Source: Bacteroidia bacterium
Lineage (GTDB): Bacteria > Bacteroidota > Bacteroidia > Bacteroidales > Paludibacteraceae
DNA length: 64,000 nucleotides
NCBI GenBank assembly: GCA_009930305.1
Contig: RZYM01000002.1
Span: 186,001-250,000, forward strand
Direction of reading: 5' to 3'
Shown piece by piece: positions 16,277 to 25,810 of the stretch. Made by a program: the position numbers and the translations under genes. Position 1 is the first letter of the stretch; every line of letters starts with the position of its first letter. The notes below the pieces were generated by a model. It was not told the DNA's origin, did not search any database, and was given only the letters and a program-made list of their open reading frames with translations.

Positions 16277-18319
16277 TCAGCATACACTTACACCGCTTCT
16301 TACAATATCACTCGGAGATACAACTACCAATCTTCCATCGGCATCTTCAGCACTCAAAATCATTCCTTGACTTTCTACCCCTTTAAGTTTTCTGCTTTCA
16401 AAGTTTGCTATAAAACATACTTGTTTTCCTACTAAAACTTCTGGATTAGGATAATATTTTGCTATGCCGGATACAATTGTTCTGCCTCCCATTCCATCGT
16501 CAATCTTAAATTGCAATAGTTTATCTGCCTTTGGTACTTTAATGCATTCTAATATTGTACCTACTCTTATATCAAGTTTGCCGAAATCATCAAAACTTAC
16601 TTGTTGTTTAACTTCTGCAGGTTTAAAATTATTCAGCGCATTTTGTTGCTTAATATTTAACAGACGTTGTATCTGAGCTTCGATCGCATCATCTTCTATT
16701 TTGTCAAATAATAGTTCAGGTTGTGAAACAGATTCGCCTGTCTTCAATAAATCGGTGCGTCCCAATTCATTCCAATTAAACGAATCCATATTAAGAAGAT
16801 TACGCAATTTTTCAGAACTAAATGGCAAGAAAGGCTCAAATGCAATTGACAAATTAGCTGTTATCTGCAAAGCCAAATATATAATAGTTTCAACTCGCTT
16901 CATATCTGTTTTGGCTAATTTCCAAGGTTCTGTATCTGCCAAATATTTATTCCCGATACGTGCCAAGTTCATTGCTTCTTTTTGAGCATCTCTAAACTTG
17001 AATACATCAAGCAAATCTTCTACACTTTTCTTGATACTAGCAAATTCTTTAAGAGTTGTAGAATCATATTCGGTTAATTCGCCACAAGCAGGTATTTTCC
17101 CTTCAAAATACTTTTGTGTAAGCACCAATGTTCTATTTACAAAGTTTCCGTATATAGCAACCAATTCATTATTGTTACGTGCTTGGAAATCTTTCCACGT
17201 AAAATCATTGTCCTTTGTTTCAGGTGCATTTGCAGTTAACACATAACGTAAAACATCTTGTTTCCCCGGGAAATCAATCAAATACTCATTCAACCAAACT
17301 GCCCAGTTTCTAGATGTTGAAATCTTGTCACCCTCTAAATTTAAGAACTCATTTGCAGGAACATTATCCGGCAAAATATATGAACCCTCAGCTTTAAGCA
17401 TTGTTGGAAATACTATGCAATGGAATACAATATTGTCTTTGCCTATAAAATGAAGCAAACGCGTATCCTCAGATTTCCACCATTTTTCCCAATCATTAGG
17501 CAGTAATTCTTTTGTATTTGAAATATATCCTATTGGAGCATCAAACCAAACATATAAAACTTTACCTTCGGCATTTTCAATAGGCAATGGAATTCCCCAA
17601 TCCAAATCACGACTTACTGCACGTGGCTGTAATCCCATATCTAACCAACTTTTGCATTGCCCATAAACATTAGTTTTCCATTCTTTGTGTCCCTCTAAAA
17701 TCCACTCACGCAACCAATTTTCGTATTTATCTAAAGGCAAATACCAATGTTTAGTTTCCTTCAATACCGGCTTACTACCGCTTATTGCAGATTTAGGATT
17801 AATCAATTCGAGTGGAGACAAAGACGTTCCGCATTTCTCGCACTGATCACCGTATGCTTCTTGATTGTGACAATGAGGACATTCGCCGGTTATGTACCTA
17901 TCTGCTAAAAATTGTTTAGCCTCCTCGTCATAATATTGCTCAGAAGTTTTCTCAACAAATCCACCCTTATCATATATGGTTTTAAAGATCTGTGATGCCA
18001 CTTCATGATGAGTTTTACTAGTAGTTCTAGAGTATACATCAAACGAGATACCGAATTCTTTAAAAGAATTTTTAATTATATTATGATAGCGATCTACTAT
18101 ATCTTGCGGTGTTAAACCTTCTTTCTTAGCTTTTATTGTGATAGGTACTCCGTGCTCGTCAGAACCACCTATAAAAAGCACATCTTCTCCTTTAAGGCGC
18201 AAATAACGAACATAAATATCAGCAGGCACGTAAACCCCTGCCAAGTGACCTATATGAACCGGACCATTTGCGTATGGTAAGGCCGAAGTAACAGTAGTAC
18301 GTTTGAATTTCTTTTGCAT
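16277..18319 (-). CDS. metG: Methionyl-tRNA synthetase
   Basis: About 680 residues, class [14 protein letters not shown] gives the HIGH motif, [18 protein letters not shown] the zinc knuckle, and GDKISTSRN the KMSKS counterpart. The C-terminal domain (about 575-680, [12 protein letters not shown]) is the EMAP/Trbp111 tRNA-binding and dimerisation module. The frame continues upstream to an ATG at 18340, but that codon overlaps the predicted -7 box. I therefore chose the ATG at 18317-18319 ([14 protein letters not shown]), which also matches the family N-terminus. Confidence 0.94.
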   Translation of the reverse strand: MQKKFKRTTVTSALPYANGPVHIGHLAGVYVPADIYVRYLRLKGEDVLFIGGSDEHGVPITIKAKKEGLTPQDIVDRYHNIIKNSFKEFGISFDVYSRTTSKTHHEVASQIFKTIYDKGGFVEKTSEQYYDEEAKQFLADRYITGECPHCHNQEAYGDQCEKCGTSLSPLELINPKSAISGSKPVLKETKHWYLPLDKYENWLREWILEGHKEWKTNVYGQCKSWLDMGLQPRAVSRDLDWGIPLPIENAEGKVLYVWFDAPIGYISNTKELLPNDWEKWWKSEDTRLLHFIGKDNIVFHCIVFPTMLKAEGSYILPDNVPANEFLNLEGDKISTSRNWAVWLNEYLIDFPGKQDVLRYVLTANAPETKDNDFTWKDFQARNNNELVAIYGNFVNRTLVLTQKYFEGKIPACGELTEYDSTTLKEFASIKKSVEDLLDVFKFRDAQKEAMNLARIGNKYLADTEPWKLAKTDMKRVETIIYLALQITANLSIAFEPFLPFSSEKLRNLLNMDSFNWNELGRTDLLKTGESVSQPELLFDKIEDDAIEAQIQRLLNIKQQNALNNFKPAEVKQQVSFDDFGKLDIRVGTILECIKVPKADKLLQFKIDDGMGGRTIVSGIAKYYPNPEVLVGKQVCFIANFESRKLKGVESQGMILSAEDADGRLVVVSPSDIVRSGVSVC

Positions 18320-18337
18320 GTTTCTGGTTTTAAATTG

Positions 18338-18345
18338 CAAAAATA
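18338..18345 (-). promoter_or_regulatory. Promoter -7 box of metG
   Basis: TATTTTTG on the minus strand, 18 bases upstream of the chosen metG start. It rules against translation from the earlier ATG at 18340. Confidence 0.5.
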
Positions 18346-18367
18346 ATGCTTTTTACTGAATTTATTG

Positions 18368-18375
18368 TACATTTG
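18368..18375 (+). promoter_or_regulatory. Promoter -7 box of the PepSY-like lipoprotein gene
   Basis: TACATTTG matches TAnnTTTG and lies 31 bases upstream of the ATG at 18407. Confidence 0.55.
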
Positions 18376-18406
18376 TAGTATGTCTAACAATTAAAACCAC
18401 ACTGTT

Positions 18407-18844
18407 ATGAAAAAAACACTGATTTTATTAGTTTGTACATCAGCCATGTCGTTTTCTGCTTGTGCCGATAGCGGCAATATGATTACTACAGACCAACTTC
18501 CGGTTGTTGCTCAACAGTTTATTAAGAAATACTTCTCAAACGAAACAGTTGCGTACGCAAAGTACGATCCTGAATTTGTAGATTCTTCATACGAGATCAA
18601 ATTTAAAAGCGGTAATAGTATTGAATTTAACAAACAAGGAGAATGGAAAGATTACGAATGCAAAACTTGCATCGTACCTGACGAACTTATTCCCAATGAA
18701 ATTTCGTCATTTATCAAGAAAAAACACCCTGACACAAATATCGTAAATTTGGGAAAAGGTAAGAGAACTTACGAATTAAAATTATCAAATGGAATTGAAC
18801 TAAAATTTAACCTAAGAGGACAACTTTTAGAAATCAATTTATAA
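18407..18844 (+). CDS. Putative exported PepSY-like protein
   Basis: 145 residues. The hydrophobic N-terminus ends in SFSAC, a plausible lipobox with Cys19. The remainder resembles two tandem PepSY-like/BLIP-like repeats (YEIKFKSGNSIEFNKQGEWKDYEC and YELKLSNGIELKFNLRGQLLEI), common in periplasmic Bacteroidetes proteins of unknown role. It lies upstream of the glycan genes, but a 31-base gap leaves operon membership open. Confidence 0.7.
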   Translation: MKKTLILLVCTSAMSFSACADSGNMITTDQLPVVAQQFIKKYFSNETVAYAKYDPEFVDSSYEIKFKSGNSIEFNKQGEWKDYECKTCIVPDELIPNEISSFIKKKHPDTNIVNLGKGKRTYELKLSNGIELKFNLRGQLLEINL

Positions 18845-18875
18845 ATAATCTATTATTAGTGTCCTTATTATAAAT

Positions 18876-20426
18876 ATGGAATATATACTTTCTCATTCTT
18901 GGATTCGCGGGCAAAAATGTTTTGTTCGCGGATATTGTTTTGATGAGCAATCAAATTTTATTAAATCAGATGAATTGTTGTCTTTATTTTCAGACATACA
19001 AACCGAAAAAGAGTTTTCAAAAAAATTAAAACAATTAAATGGAATTTTTCAAGTTATAGTCGAGACATCAGAAGGGGTTCTAGCCGCCGGTGATATAGCT
19101 GGAACAAATCCATTGTACTACCGCAATTACAATAATAAATGCTTTCTTTCTGATGATGCTTATTCACTATTAAAAACTGATGAGAAAATATATAAAGATG
19201 CGGCAACCGATTATACAAATCTCAATTATACTCTTCATAGCAACACTCTAATTAATGGTATACACCGAATTGAGCCAATGACTTATGCAAGAATTAGTGA
19301 CAATAGGGTAATAGCATCGTCATATTATTCTTACCGCATATATAAAAATGAGATAAACAATATTGATATACAATATCGGTTTTCGGTTGCCTTGCTAAAT
19401 GTTTTTGGGAGGCTAATTAAATATATCAATGGTAGGCAGGTAATTGTTCCGCTAAGCGGAGGTTACGATTCTCGACTTATAGTTGCTATGTTATATAGGC
19501 TCAATTGCAAAAACATTATTTGTTATACCATAGGTGATGAGAATAGTGAAGAATTTGAAATTGCAAAAACAGTTGCTAAAAGATTAGGCTTTAAGCATTA
19601 TTGCATCGACAATAAATTAATGGCAACAAAATGCGATTTGTCGAAAGATGCCGAGTTTTTGGAATATTGTAAGTATGTCGGACAGCTATCCAACAAAATA
19701 TGGACATTCGATTTTCTTCCTGTTAGATGGCTTAAAGAACAAGGTATTGCTGAATCCGATGCTATTTTTATTCCCGGACACAGCGGTGATTGTTTGGCTG
19801 GTAGTCATAGTAGTAAGAACCATATTACACAGCATAGTACAAGATCTTACATGGCTCTTAAAATTATGGAAGACGAAAGTTTCCTGGGACGAAATAAAGC
19901 ACTGCAGAATAAGATTATCAAACTATTACAAAAGAAAGAGAAAACACTTACAACATCTAACTTTGACAATTTTGTAATCAAAAACAGACTTGCGAAGTAC
20001 ATCAATACTGCTACTCGGGTATATAGTTATTTTGGTTTCGATATTGCTTTGCCTTTTTGGGATATTGAATTAATGAACTTTTTTAAAACATTACATCCCT
20101 CTTTAAAGAAAAACCAAAAATTTTACCATAATTATTTAGATTCAAGTTTATTTGAACCACTTGACATAAGTTTTAAAGGCATACTACAGGCAAGTGATAT
20201 GGATTTAAAACTGCACTATATTAAGTCGATCATCAAAAGAATACTTCCTCTAAAAATAGCACTTTCGTTATCTCATACACCTGATTTAGTAGGAATGGAC
20301 GCGATACTAAAACCATTCGTAAAAGAACTGGCAGAAGCCGGCATTAAAACACAAACTAATAACCCAAATGAGATTATGGCACTTTGGTACCTATACCAAG
20401 TTAAACAAAATTTATGCGCACATTAG
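18876..20426 (+). CDS. Asparagine-synthase-like amidotransferase of the glycan cluster
   Basis: 516 residues. The C-terminal half is an asparagine synthase/ATP-pyrophosphatase domain with PP-loop VPLSGGYDSR near residue 190 and the PGHSGDCLAG segment. The N-terminal half has the shape of an Ntn glutaminase domain but starts MEYILSHSW, without the catalytic Cys2 of true AsnB. It may use free ammonia or an amine. Homologues in O-antigen and capsule loci are thought to amidate sugar acids or link amino acids. Its last 13 bases overlap the flippase gene. Confidence 0.78.
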   Translation: MEYILSHSWIRGQKCFVRGYCFDEQSNFIKSDELLSLFSDIQTEKEFSKKLKQLNGIFQVIVETSEGVLAAGDIAGTNPLYYRNYNNKCFLSDDAYSLLKTDEKIYKDAATDYTNLNYTLHSNTLINGIHRIEPMTYARISDNRVIASSYYSYRIYKNEINNIDIQYRFSVALLNVFGRLIKYINGRQVIVPLSGGYDSRLIVAMLYRLNCKNIICYTIGDENSEEFEIAKTVAKRLGFKHYCIDNKLMATKCDLSKDAEFLEYCKYVGQLSNKIWTFDFLPVRWLKEQGIAESDAIFIPGHSGDCLAGSHSSKNHITQHSTRSYMALKIMEDESFLGRNKALQNKIIKLLQKKEKTLTTSNFDNFVIKNRLAKYINTATRVYSYFGFDIALPFWDIELMNFFKTLHPSLKKNQKFYHNYLDSSLFEPLDISFKGILQASDMDLKLHYIKSIIKRILPLKIALSLSHTPDLVGMDAILKPFVKELAEAGIKTQTNNPNEIMALWYLYQVKQNLCAH

Positions 20427-21685
20427 TTAACATAAAAAAATTAGTATCTCGCGAATTTATTCGTCATACAGCGACTCTTATAAGCGGGAATATTATTGCG
20501 CAAGCCATAGCATTGCTAATTTATCCTGTCTTAACACGACTTTACTCACCTGATGATTTCGGTGTTTTTAACCTATTTTTAAGTATCGGAGGTTGTATCG
20601 TACTACTCTCAACAGGAGCCTTTCATTATAGTATAATATTACCTAGACAAGAAAAAGATGCACTAACTTGTGTGCGTTTATGTGCATATTGCACTATTAT
20701 TGCCACAATCATATCTTTATTACCTGCTTTTTTTAAAACTTTTACCGCCAATTTATTCAACACTACCGATTTGGCTGATTCCCTCATCTATTTGCCTTTG
20801 TTTGTTTTGAGTGGAGGTTTATGGTCTTGTATAAATTATTGGTTTATCAGACAAAAATCATTTAAGCATATTGCTGAATATCAAATTACACTAAACGCCT
20901 CTAATTCTGCATTAAAAACTATTCTTGGTGTAATTCAATCGGGATACGGATTAATTTTAGGTACTATAATTGGACAAGTAACAGCTATTTCTATTTCATT
21001 AATTCATTGTAAGAAATACTTGCGGTCATTTTTTAAATATGGTAACTTTAGCGAATTAAGACAAACCGCATCAAAATATGCAGATTTTCCAAAATATGCA
21101 TTGCCTAGAAACGTAATAAATTATTTTGGTTCCAATTTACCAGTTTTACTACTAAGCCCGTATTTCGGAATGGCAAAAATAGGTATATTCGGAATGGCTA
21201 TTGCTTTATCTATGAGACCAATCATACTTATAAACAATGCTCTCTCGCAAACTATTACTCAAAAAATAAATTATTGTATAAAACAGCATACAACTATACT
21301 GCCTATGATCAGGAAGTATTTTAAATATTCTATTCCAACAGTTCTTGTAGGATTCGGAGTCTTATATTTTGTATTACCTGCGGCATGTTCGTGGCTACTT
21401 GGCGAAACATGGAGAGATGCCGGTGAATATATTCGTTTGATGCTACCATGGTTAGCTTGCTTATTGTGGTTCTATCCTTTTAGCTGCATTCCTGATATAT
21501 TAAACAAACAGCGTACAGATATGTTGTTTGAAATCACAATTACAATAGTAAGAGTAATTGCAATTGGAATTGGTATTGCAATCAATGATTTTTATATAAC
21601 CATACTGTTATACAGCTTATTATCATCAATGATTATTGTAATCAGAGGATTCTGGTTTTTTAAATTGGCTAAAACTTGTACATAG
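20414..21685 (+). CDS. Polysaccharide flippase (Wzx/MOP superfamily)
   Basis: 423 residues with about 12 membrane helices. LISGNIIAQAIALLIYPVLTRLYSPDDFGVFNLFLS is the typical first-helix motif of O-antigen/teichoic acid flippases. It should move an undecaprenyl-linked oligosaccharide across the inner membrane. It is translationally coupled to the asparagine-synthase-like gene by a 13-base overlap. Confidence 0.85.
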   Translation: MRTLVNIKKLVSREFIRHTATLISGNIIAQAIALLIYPVLTRLYSPDDFGVFNLFLSIGGCIVLLSTGAFHYSIILPRQEKDALTCVRLCAYCTIIATIISLLPAFFKTFTANLFNTTDLADSLIYLPLFVLSGGLWSCINYWFIRQKSFKHIAEYQITLNASNSALKTILGVIQSGYGLILGTIIGQVTAISISLIHCKKYLRSFFKYGNFSELRQTASKYADFPKYALPRNVINYFGSNLPVLLLSPYFGMAKIGIFGMAIALSMRPIILINNALSQTITQKINYCIKQHTTILPMIRKYFKYSIPTVLVGFGVLYFVLPAACSWLLGETWRDAGEYIRLMLPWLACLLWFYPFSCIPDILNKQRTDMLFEITITIVRVIAIGIGIAINDFYITILLYSLLSSMIIVIRGFWFFKLAKTCT

Positions 21686-21702
21686 TTTGATTTTTTATGT
21701 AT

Positions 21703-21710
21703 TATCTTTG
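21703..21710 (+). promoter_or_regulatory. Promoter -7 box of the Fic gene
   Basis: TATCTTTG in the gap after the flippase gene. It gives the Fic gene its own promoter inside the glycan cluster. The expected transcription start is near 21715. Confidence 0.55.
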
Positions 21711-21744
21711 ACAAATGATTAAGAGTCCCCTGATAGGGATACCA

Positions 21745-22635
21745 ATGGAGAAAGTTTACAAAATATCAATTCGTTTCTATAACAATAGAGAGGTACGTGC
21801 TGTATGGAATACAGAGGCTGATGCATGGTATTTCTCTGTAATTGATATTATCAGTGCTATCAATGAACAAGACGATTATACCAAGACCCGTAACTACTGG
21901 AAGTATCTTAAGGCTAGATTGAAGAAAGAAAAGAATGAGTTGGTTAGTAGTACTACCCAACTGAGATTGCGTGCTGCTGATGGAAAAAAATATTTGACCG
22001 ATACAATAAATGTCAGGGGTATATCTGAATTGGCAAAGAGAATCCACAATCAGAAAGCATCAGAATTTCTTGATTGGTTGATATTTAGCGAAAATTCCAT
22101 TGACGGCAAGAGTAAACAGAAGGCATATGAACTAAAGGAGAGTGGTTTGATAAATACAATAGAGGTGGGAACCATAAAAGGATTGCAACAGATACATTCA
22201 TACATATTCGGCGGTCTTTTTGATTTTGCAGGACAGATACGTACAAAGACTATTTCCAAAGGTGGTTTTACATTTTGTTTGGCTCAGTATCTACCTCAAC
22301 AATTGCACATCATAGAGCAAATGCCAGAGACAAACATTGATGAAGTATTCAATAAATATGTGGAGATGAATGTGGCGCATCCCTTTATGGAGGGCAATGG
22401 TCGTAGTACTCGTATTTGGCTTGACATGATACTCAAGTATCGTTTCAGACTTTGTATAGATTGGAGTCAAATCAATAAAAAGGATTACCTGGAGGCAATG
22501 ACAATGAGCGTTTCGGACGCTACTTGCATAAAGACTCTGCTTAATGGGGCACTTACGGACAAGATTAATGACCGCGAGATATTTATGAAGGGTATTGACT
22601 ACTCTTACTACTACGAACAAGAAGAAAACCTTTAA
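21745..22635 (+). CDS. BRO-N-like / Fic domain protein, probable AMP transferase
   Basis: About 296 residues. Residues 1-125 resemble the BRO-N-like module of phage antirepressor-type proteins (IRFYNNREVRAVWN..WYFSVIDIISAI). The rest is a Fic domain with the complete catalytic motif HPFMEGNGRSTR (from about residue 212). Near the C-terminus SYYYEQ (S287-E291) resembles the S/TxxxEG/N inhibitory helix of class III Fic proteins, with Gln replacing Gly/Asn. The target is unknown and no separate antitoxin gene is adjacent. I chose the ATG at 21745 because the earlier one at 21715 falls on the predicted transcription start. Confidence 0.85.
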   Translation: MEKVYKISIRFYNNREVRAVWNTEADAWYFSVIDIISAINEQDDYTKTRNYWKYLKARLKKEKNELVSSTTQLRLRAADGKKYLTDTINVRGISELAKRIHNQKASEFLDWLIFSENSIDGKSKQKAYELKESGLINTIEVGTIKGLQQIHSYIFGGLFDFAGQIRTKTISKGGFTFCLAQYLPQQLHIIEQMPETNIDEVFNKYVEMNVAHPFMEGNGRSTRIWLDMILKYRFRLCIDWSQINKKDYLEAMTMSVSDATCIKTLLNGALTDKINDREIFMKGIDYSYYYEQEENL

Positions 22636-22636
22636 A

Positions 22637-23167
22637 ATGAAACAGAATAGATTCATATGGTCGCTTATTGGGAAAATATTTTACCCCCATTTTAAGGCAA
22701 AATCATATATAAATTCGACTTTACTGAAATTTGTATTTTGGCAAAAAATATTAGGTATCAACAGAAAGACTCCATGGCCTGTACATTTTACATCCAAGGT
22801 TATATGCCCTGAAAAAATCCAAAACGACAATGGATTCAGAGCTCCGGGATACGCCATGGGATGCTACATTGATGGAAGAAATGGTATCATTATCGAATCA
22901 GGCTCTATTGTAGGGCCTAAAGTCTCTATAATTAGTCAGAATCACAACAAATCAGACTATAGCCGGTTTGATACAAGTAATTCTATTATTATACGCAAAA
23001 ATTCATGGTTAGCATGTGGTTGCACAATACTTGCTGGAGTTGAATTAGGAGAACATACTATTGTTGCGGCAGGTGCTGTTGTTACCAAATCATTTGTAGA
23101 AGGTAATTGCATTTTAGCCGGTAATCCTGCAAAAAAGATAAAAGACATACCGCCATATAATATTTAA
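22637..23167 (+). CDS. Left-handed beta-helix (hexapeptide) acyltransferase
   Basis: About 176 residues. The C-terminal half has hexapeptide repeats (GIIIESGSIVGPKVSI, SWLACGCTILAGVELGEHTIVAAGAVVTKS) ending in AGNPAKKI, the signature of WbbJ/LacA-type O-acetyltransferases. It should acetylate a sugar of the surface glycan. The frame extends back into the Fic gene, but the ATG at 22637, two bases after the Fic stop, is the natural start. Confidence 0.87.
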   Translation: MKQNRFIWSLIGKIFYPHFKAKSYINSTLLKFVFWQKILGINRKTPWPVHFTSKVICPEKIQNDNGFRAPGYAMGCYIDGRNGIIIESGSIVGPKVSIISQNHNKSDYSRFDTSNSIIIRKNSWLACGCTILAGVELGEHTIVAAGAVVTKSFVEGNCILAGNPAKKIKDIPPYNI

Positions 23168-23187
23168 TTTTTCGTCAAACAGAACTT

Positions 23188-24159
23188 ATGAATAACCGAG
23201 AAAGATATAAGCAGCTATGTAATACACATCCTGAAATCCCATTATTCATGCAATATTGGTGGATGGAAGCAGCTTGTATACCTAATTCGTGGGATGTACT
23301 TTTCTGTGGTAATGATGATAAAACCGAAGCAGTACTTGTTTATTATATACAAGAAAAGTTAGGAATAAAACGAGTTCTTCAACCAACATTAACTCAATAT
23401 AATGGAATCTGGATTAATTATCCCCAAAATATAAGTTTAGATAAGCATTACGATTTTGAGAACAGAGTCATGGAGAATCTAATTAATCAGTTAGATGCCA
23501 TGAATTTAGATTTTTACGAGCAGAAATTCCATTATAGCTTTACCAATTGGCAACCTTTCTATTGGAAGCAATACAAGCAAACTACACATTACACCTATTT
23601 AATTGAAAATATTGCGAACCGAGATGCGGTATTTGCAATGATGTCGCATAAAAAACGACAAAAAAAAATACTTTCATCAGAAGATAATTTCATTCTCGAT
23701 ACTGATATGACAGTAAGCGATTTCTACGAGTTTTGCAAAAACACGATAGAAGAAAAACAGCATGCTCCTATTTTGTACACATTTAATACTCTGAAAAAAA
23801 TTTATGATGCATCTGTTGAAAGAAATCAAGGAATGATCTTTACTATACGCGATAAAGAGAATAACATACATTGTTCGTTATTTACCGTGTGGGATGAAAA
23901 TTCTGCATACAATCTGATAATTGCAATTAATCCTAAGTACAAAAGTAGCGGAGCCTCATCATGCATTATATGGATGGTGATGGATGCACTTAAAGACAAA
24001 ACCTTGAATTATGATTTTGAAGGGAGTATGATTCAGGGAGTTGCGCTAAAGAATCAATCGTACGGAGCGAAACAAATCCCATATTCAGTAATTTCAAAAA
24101 GCTCCTGCAAATACAATCTCATAAAATCTTTAAGCAATCTTCTACATATGAGATTTTAA
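23188..24159 (+). CDS. FemAB/GNAT-like acyltransferase
   Basis: 323 residues with a double-GNAT layout of the FemAB/BioF2 type: an N-terminal PLFMQYWWMEAACIPNSWDV segment and a C-terminal GASSCIIWMVMDALKDKTLNYDFEGSM segment typical of these proteins in exopolysaccharide clusters. It probably transfers an acyl or aminoacyl group to a lipid-linked sugar. The substrate is unknown. It lies 20 bases after the acetyltransferase gene and closes the cluster. Confidence 0.75.
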   Translation: MNNRERYKQLCNTHPEIPLFMQYWWMEAACIPNSWDVLFCGNDDKTEAVLVYYIQEKLGIKRVLQPTLTQYNGIWINYPQNISLDKHYDFENRVMENLINQLDAMNLDFYEQKFHYSFTNWQPFYWKQYKQTTHYTYLIENIANRDAVFAMMSHKKRQKKILSSEDNFILDTDMTVSDFYEFCKNTIEEKQHAPILYTFNTLKKIYDASVERNQGMIFTIRDKENNIHCSLFTVWDENSAYNLIIAINPKYKSSGASSCIIWMVMDALKDKTLNYDFEGSMIQGVALKNQSYGAKQIPYSVISKSSCKYNLIKSLSNLLHMRF

Positions 24160-24236
24160 ATATATCTGTTCTAAATTATACCCCACACATTTAGCTTAAG
24201 TCTTAATTTAGCTTGTTCTAATCACATATTTTATTG

Positions 24237-24244
24237 TAACTTTG
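24237..24244 (+). promoter_or_regulatory. Promoter -7 box of comF
   Basis: TAACTTTG, with a TTG element about 21 bases upstream (24213-24215) as the -33 region. Confidence 0.6.
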
Positions 24245-24266
24245 TGCATCTTAATTTTAATTGACG

Positions 24267-24953
24267 ATGAAACAATATTTGTTAGACTTGCTGAGACTTG
24301 TTTACCCTGAATTATGTTTAGTTTGCGGTGGATATTTAGTAGAAGGTGAAAAATGTATCTGCTTAGAGTGTATACATAAACTCCCTAAAACAGGATATCA
24401 TCTGATATGCGATAATATGGCAGAGCAATTGCTTTGGGGAAGAGTAAAAATTGAATATGGAACCGCTTTGTGTAGATTTCAAAAAGGTAATTCTGTACAA
24501 AAAGTATTGCATCAATTAAAATATAAAGGCGAAAAAGAATTAGGAATTATTCTTGGGCAATCTTTCGGATACGAAATTCAAGGAAGCAATATTTCTAAGG
24601 TTGATGCTATTATTCCGGTTCCGCTGCATCCGGACAAACTAAAAAAACGAGGATACAATCAAAGTGAACAAATAGCTATAGGATTATCTGAAGTATTGAA
24701 TATACCAATAATAAACGACTTGTTGTATAGAAAATTAGCAAACAGCACACAAACAAAGAAAAATGTTTACGAACGTTGGGAAAATTCTCAAAACATTTTT
24801 GATATAAAAGAGAATAGATTATCCCTTTGCGGGAAACACATCTTATTAGTTGATGATGTTATAACAACAGGAGCTACAATAGAGGCTTGTACAGAAGTTT
24901 TACAACAAATAAATGGACTGCGAGTGAGTTTTGCAGCCTTGGCAATTGCATAA
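24267..24953 (+). CDS. comF: ComF family phosphoribosyltransferase-like protein
   Basis: About 228 residues. An N-terminal four-cysteine zinc module (CLVCGGYLVEGEKCICLEC) precedes a type I phosphoribosyltransferase fold with the PRPP loop ILLVDDVITTGATIEAC. ComF proteins take part in DNA uptake or single-strand DNA handling during natural transformation; the biochemical reaction is unsettled. The frame also has a TTG two codons upstream, but ATG at 24267 is preferred. The biotin ligase gene follows after 10 bases. Confidence 0.88.
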   Translation: MKQYLLDLLRLVYPELCLVCGGYLVEGEKCICLECIHKLPKTGYHLICDNMAEQLLWGRVKIEYGTALCRFQKGNSVQKVLHQLKYKGEKELGIILGQSFGYEIQGSNISKVDAIIPVPLHPDKLKKRGYNQSEQIAIGLSEVLNIPIINDLLYRKLANSTQTKKNVYERWENSQNIFDIKENRLSLCGKHILLVDDVITTGATIEACTEVLQQINGLRVSFAALAIA

Positions 24954-24963
24954 TAAATCAAAC

Positions 24964-25701
24964 ATGACAACTACATTTCTAACACACTTAGACGAAATAG
25001 AATCAACTAATGAATGGATGTTGAAATCATTGCAAAATAACAAAAATCTTAATCACGGAGATATGGTTTTGGCTGATTTCCAGAGCAATGGTCGAGGACA
25101 AATCAACAATCATTGGGAATCGGAACGAGGAAAGAATCTACTATGTTCAGTTGTATTGTTCCCTGAACGTATGCAAGCAAAGGCTCAATTTCCTATATCT
25201 GAGGCTGTTGCACTTGCTGTAGCCGATTATCTCGATATAAGGACCTCTTGTATTAGCGTAAAATGGCCGAACGACATTTATTGGAATGATAAAAAGATTG
25301 CCGGCATATTAATTGAAAATAACTTATCAGGCAATTACTTGAGTAATTGCATTGTAGGCATAGGCTTAAATCTTAACCAATCGGAATTTAAGAGTGATGC
25401 ACCTAATCCTATATCTCTACATACCATTACAAAAAGATTTTTTGATTCTAAAACAGCAGCTAAACGTATTCGTATACATCTAATGTCGAGATTCTGGCAA
25501 GCAGAAAATACTCCTGATGTTTTACACGAGGAATACCTAAAAAAATTATACAGACGAAATATCGCGGCTACATACAAAGATGCAAATGGAACTTTTACCG
25601 GCATAATAACTGATGTTGAAACTACCGGGCATCTTGTTATTAAAGACGAATCCGGAAATTTGAGAAGATACGCATTTAAAGAAGTACAATTCGTACTTTA
25701 A
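24964..25701 (+). CDS. birA: Biotin-[acetyl-CoA-carboxylase] ligase
   Basis: About 245 residues, with a catalytic domain and short C-terminal SH3-like domain only. No N-terminal DNA-binding domain is present, so it is not a biotin repressor. Motifs are IESTNEWML, the biotinyl-AMP loop GRGQINNHWESERGKNL, and KWPNDIYWNDKKIAGILIE with the catalytic Lys. It would biotinylate OadA and other carrier proteins. The frame extends upstream into comF; the start at MTTTFLTHLDEIESTN follows family practice. Confidence 0.92.
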   Translation: MTTTFLTHLDEIESTNEWMLKSLQNNKNLNHGDMVLADFQSNGRGQINNHWESERGKNLLCSVVLFPERMQAKAQFPISEAVALAVADYLDIRTSCISVKWPNDIYWNDKKIAGILIENNLSGNYLSNCIVGIGLNLNQSEFKSDAPNPISLHTITKRFFDSKTAAKRIRIHLMSRFWQAENTPDVLHEEYLKKLYRRNIAATYKDANGTFTGIITDVETTGHLVIKDESGNLRRYAFKEVQFVL

Positions 25702-25779
25702 AATATATACTGTATGTCAAAACACAAAAACCTGAATTAAAATTAGTTATAGTAAACATAAAAAGATAAACAAGTTTAT

Positions 25780-25787
25780 TATCTTTG
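25780..25787 (+). promoter_or_regulatory. Promoter -7 box of the SPOR protein gene
   Basis: TATCTTTG, 23 bases upstream of the ATG at 25811. Confidence 0.55.
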
Positions 25788-25810
25788 CAGTTAATAAATT
25801 AGCAGATGGT

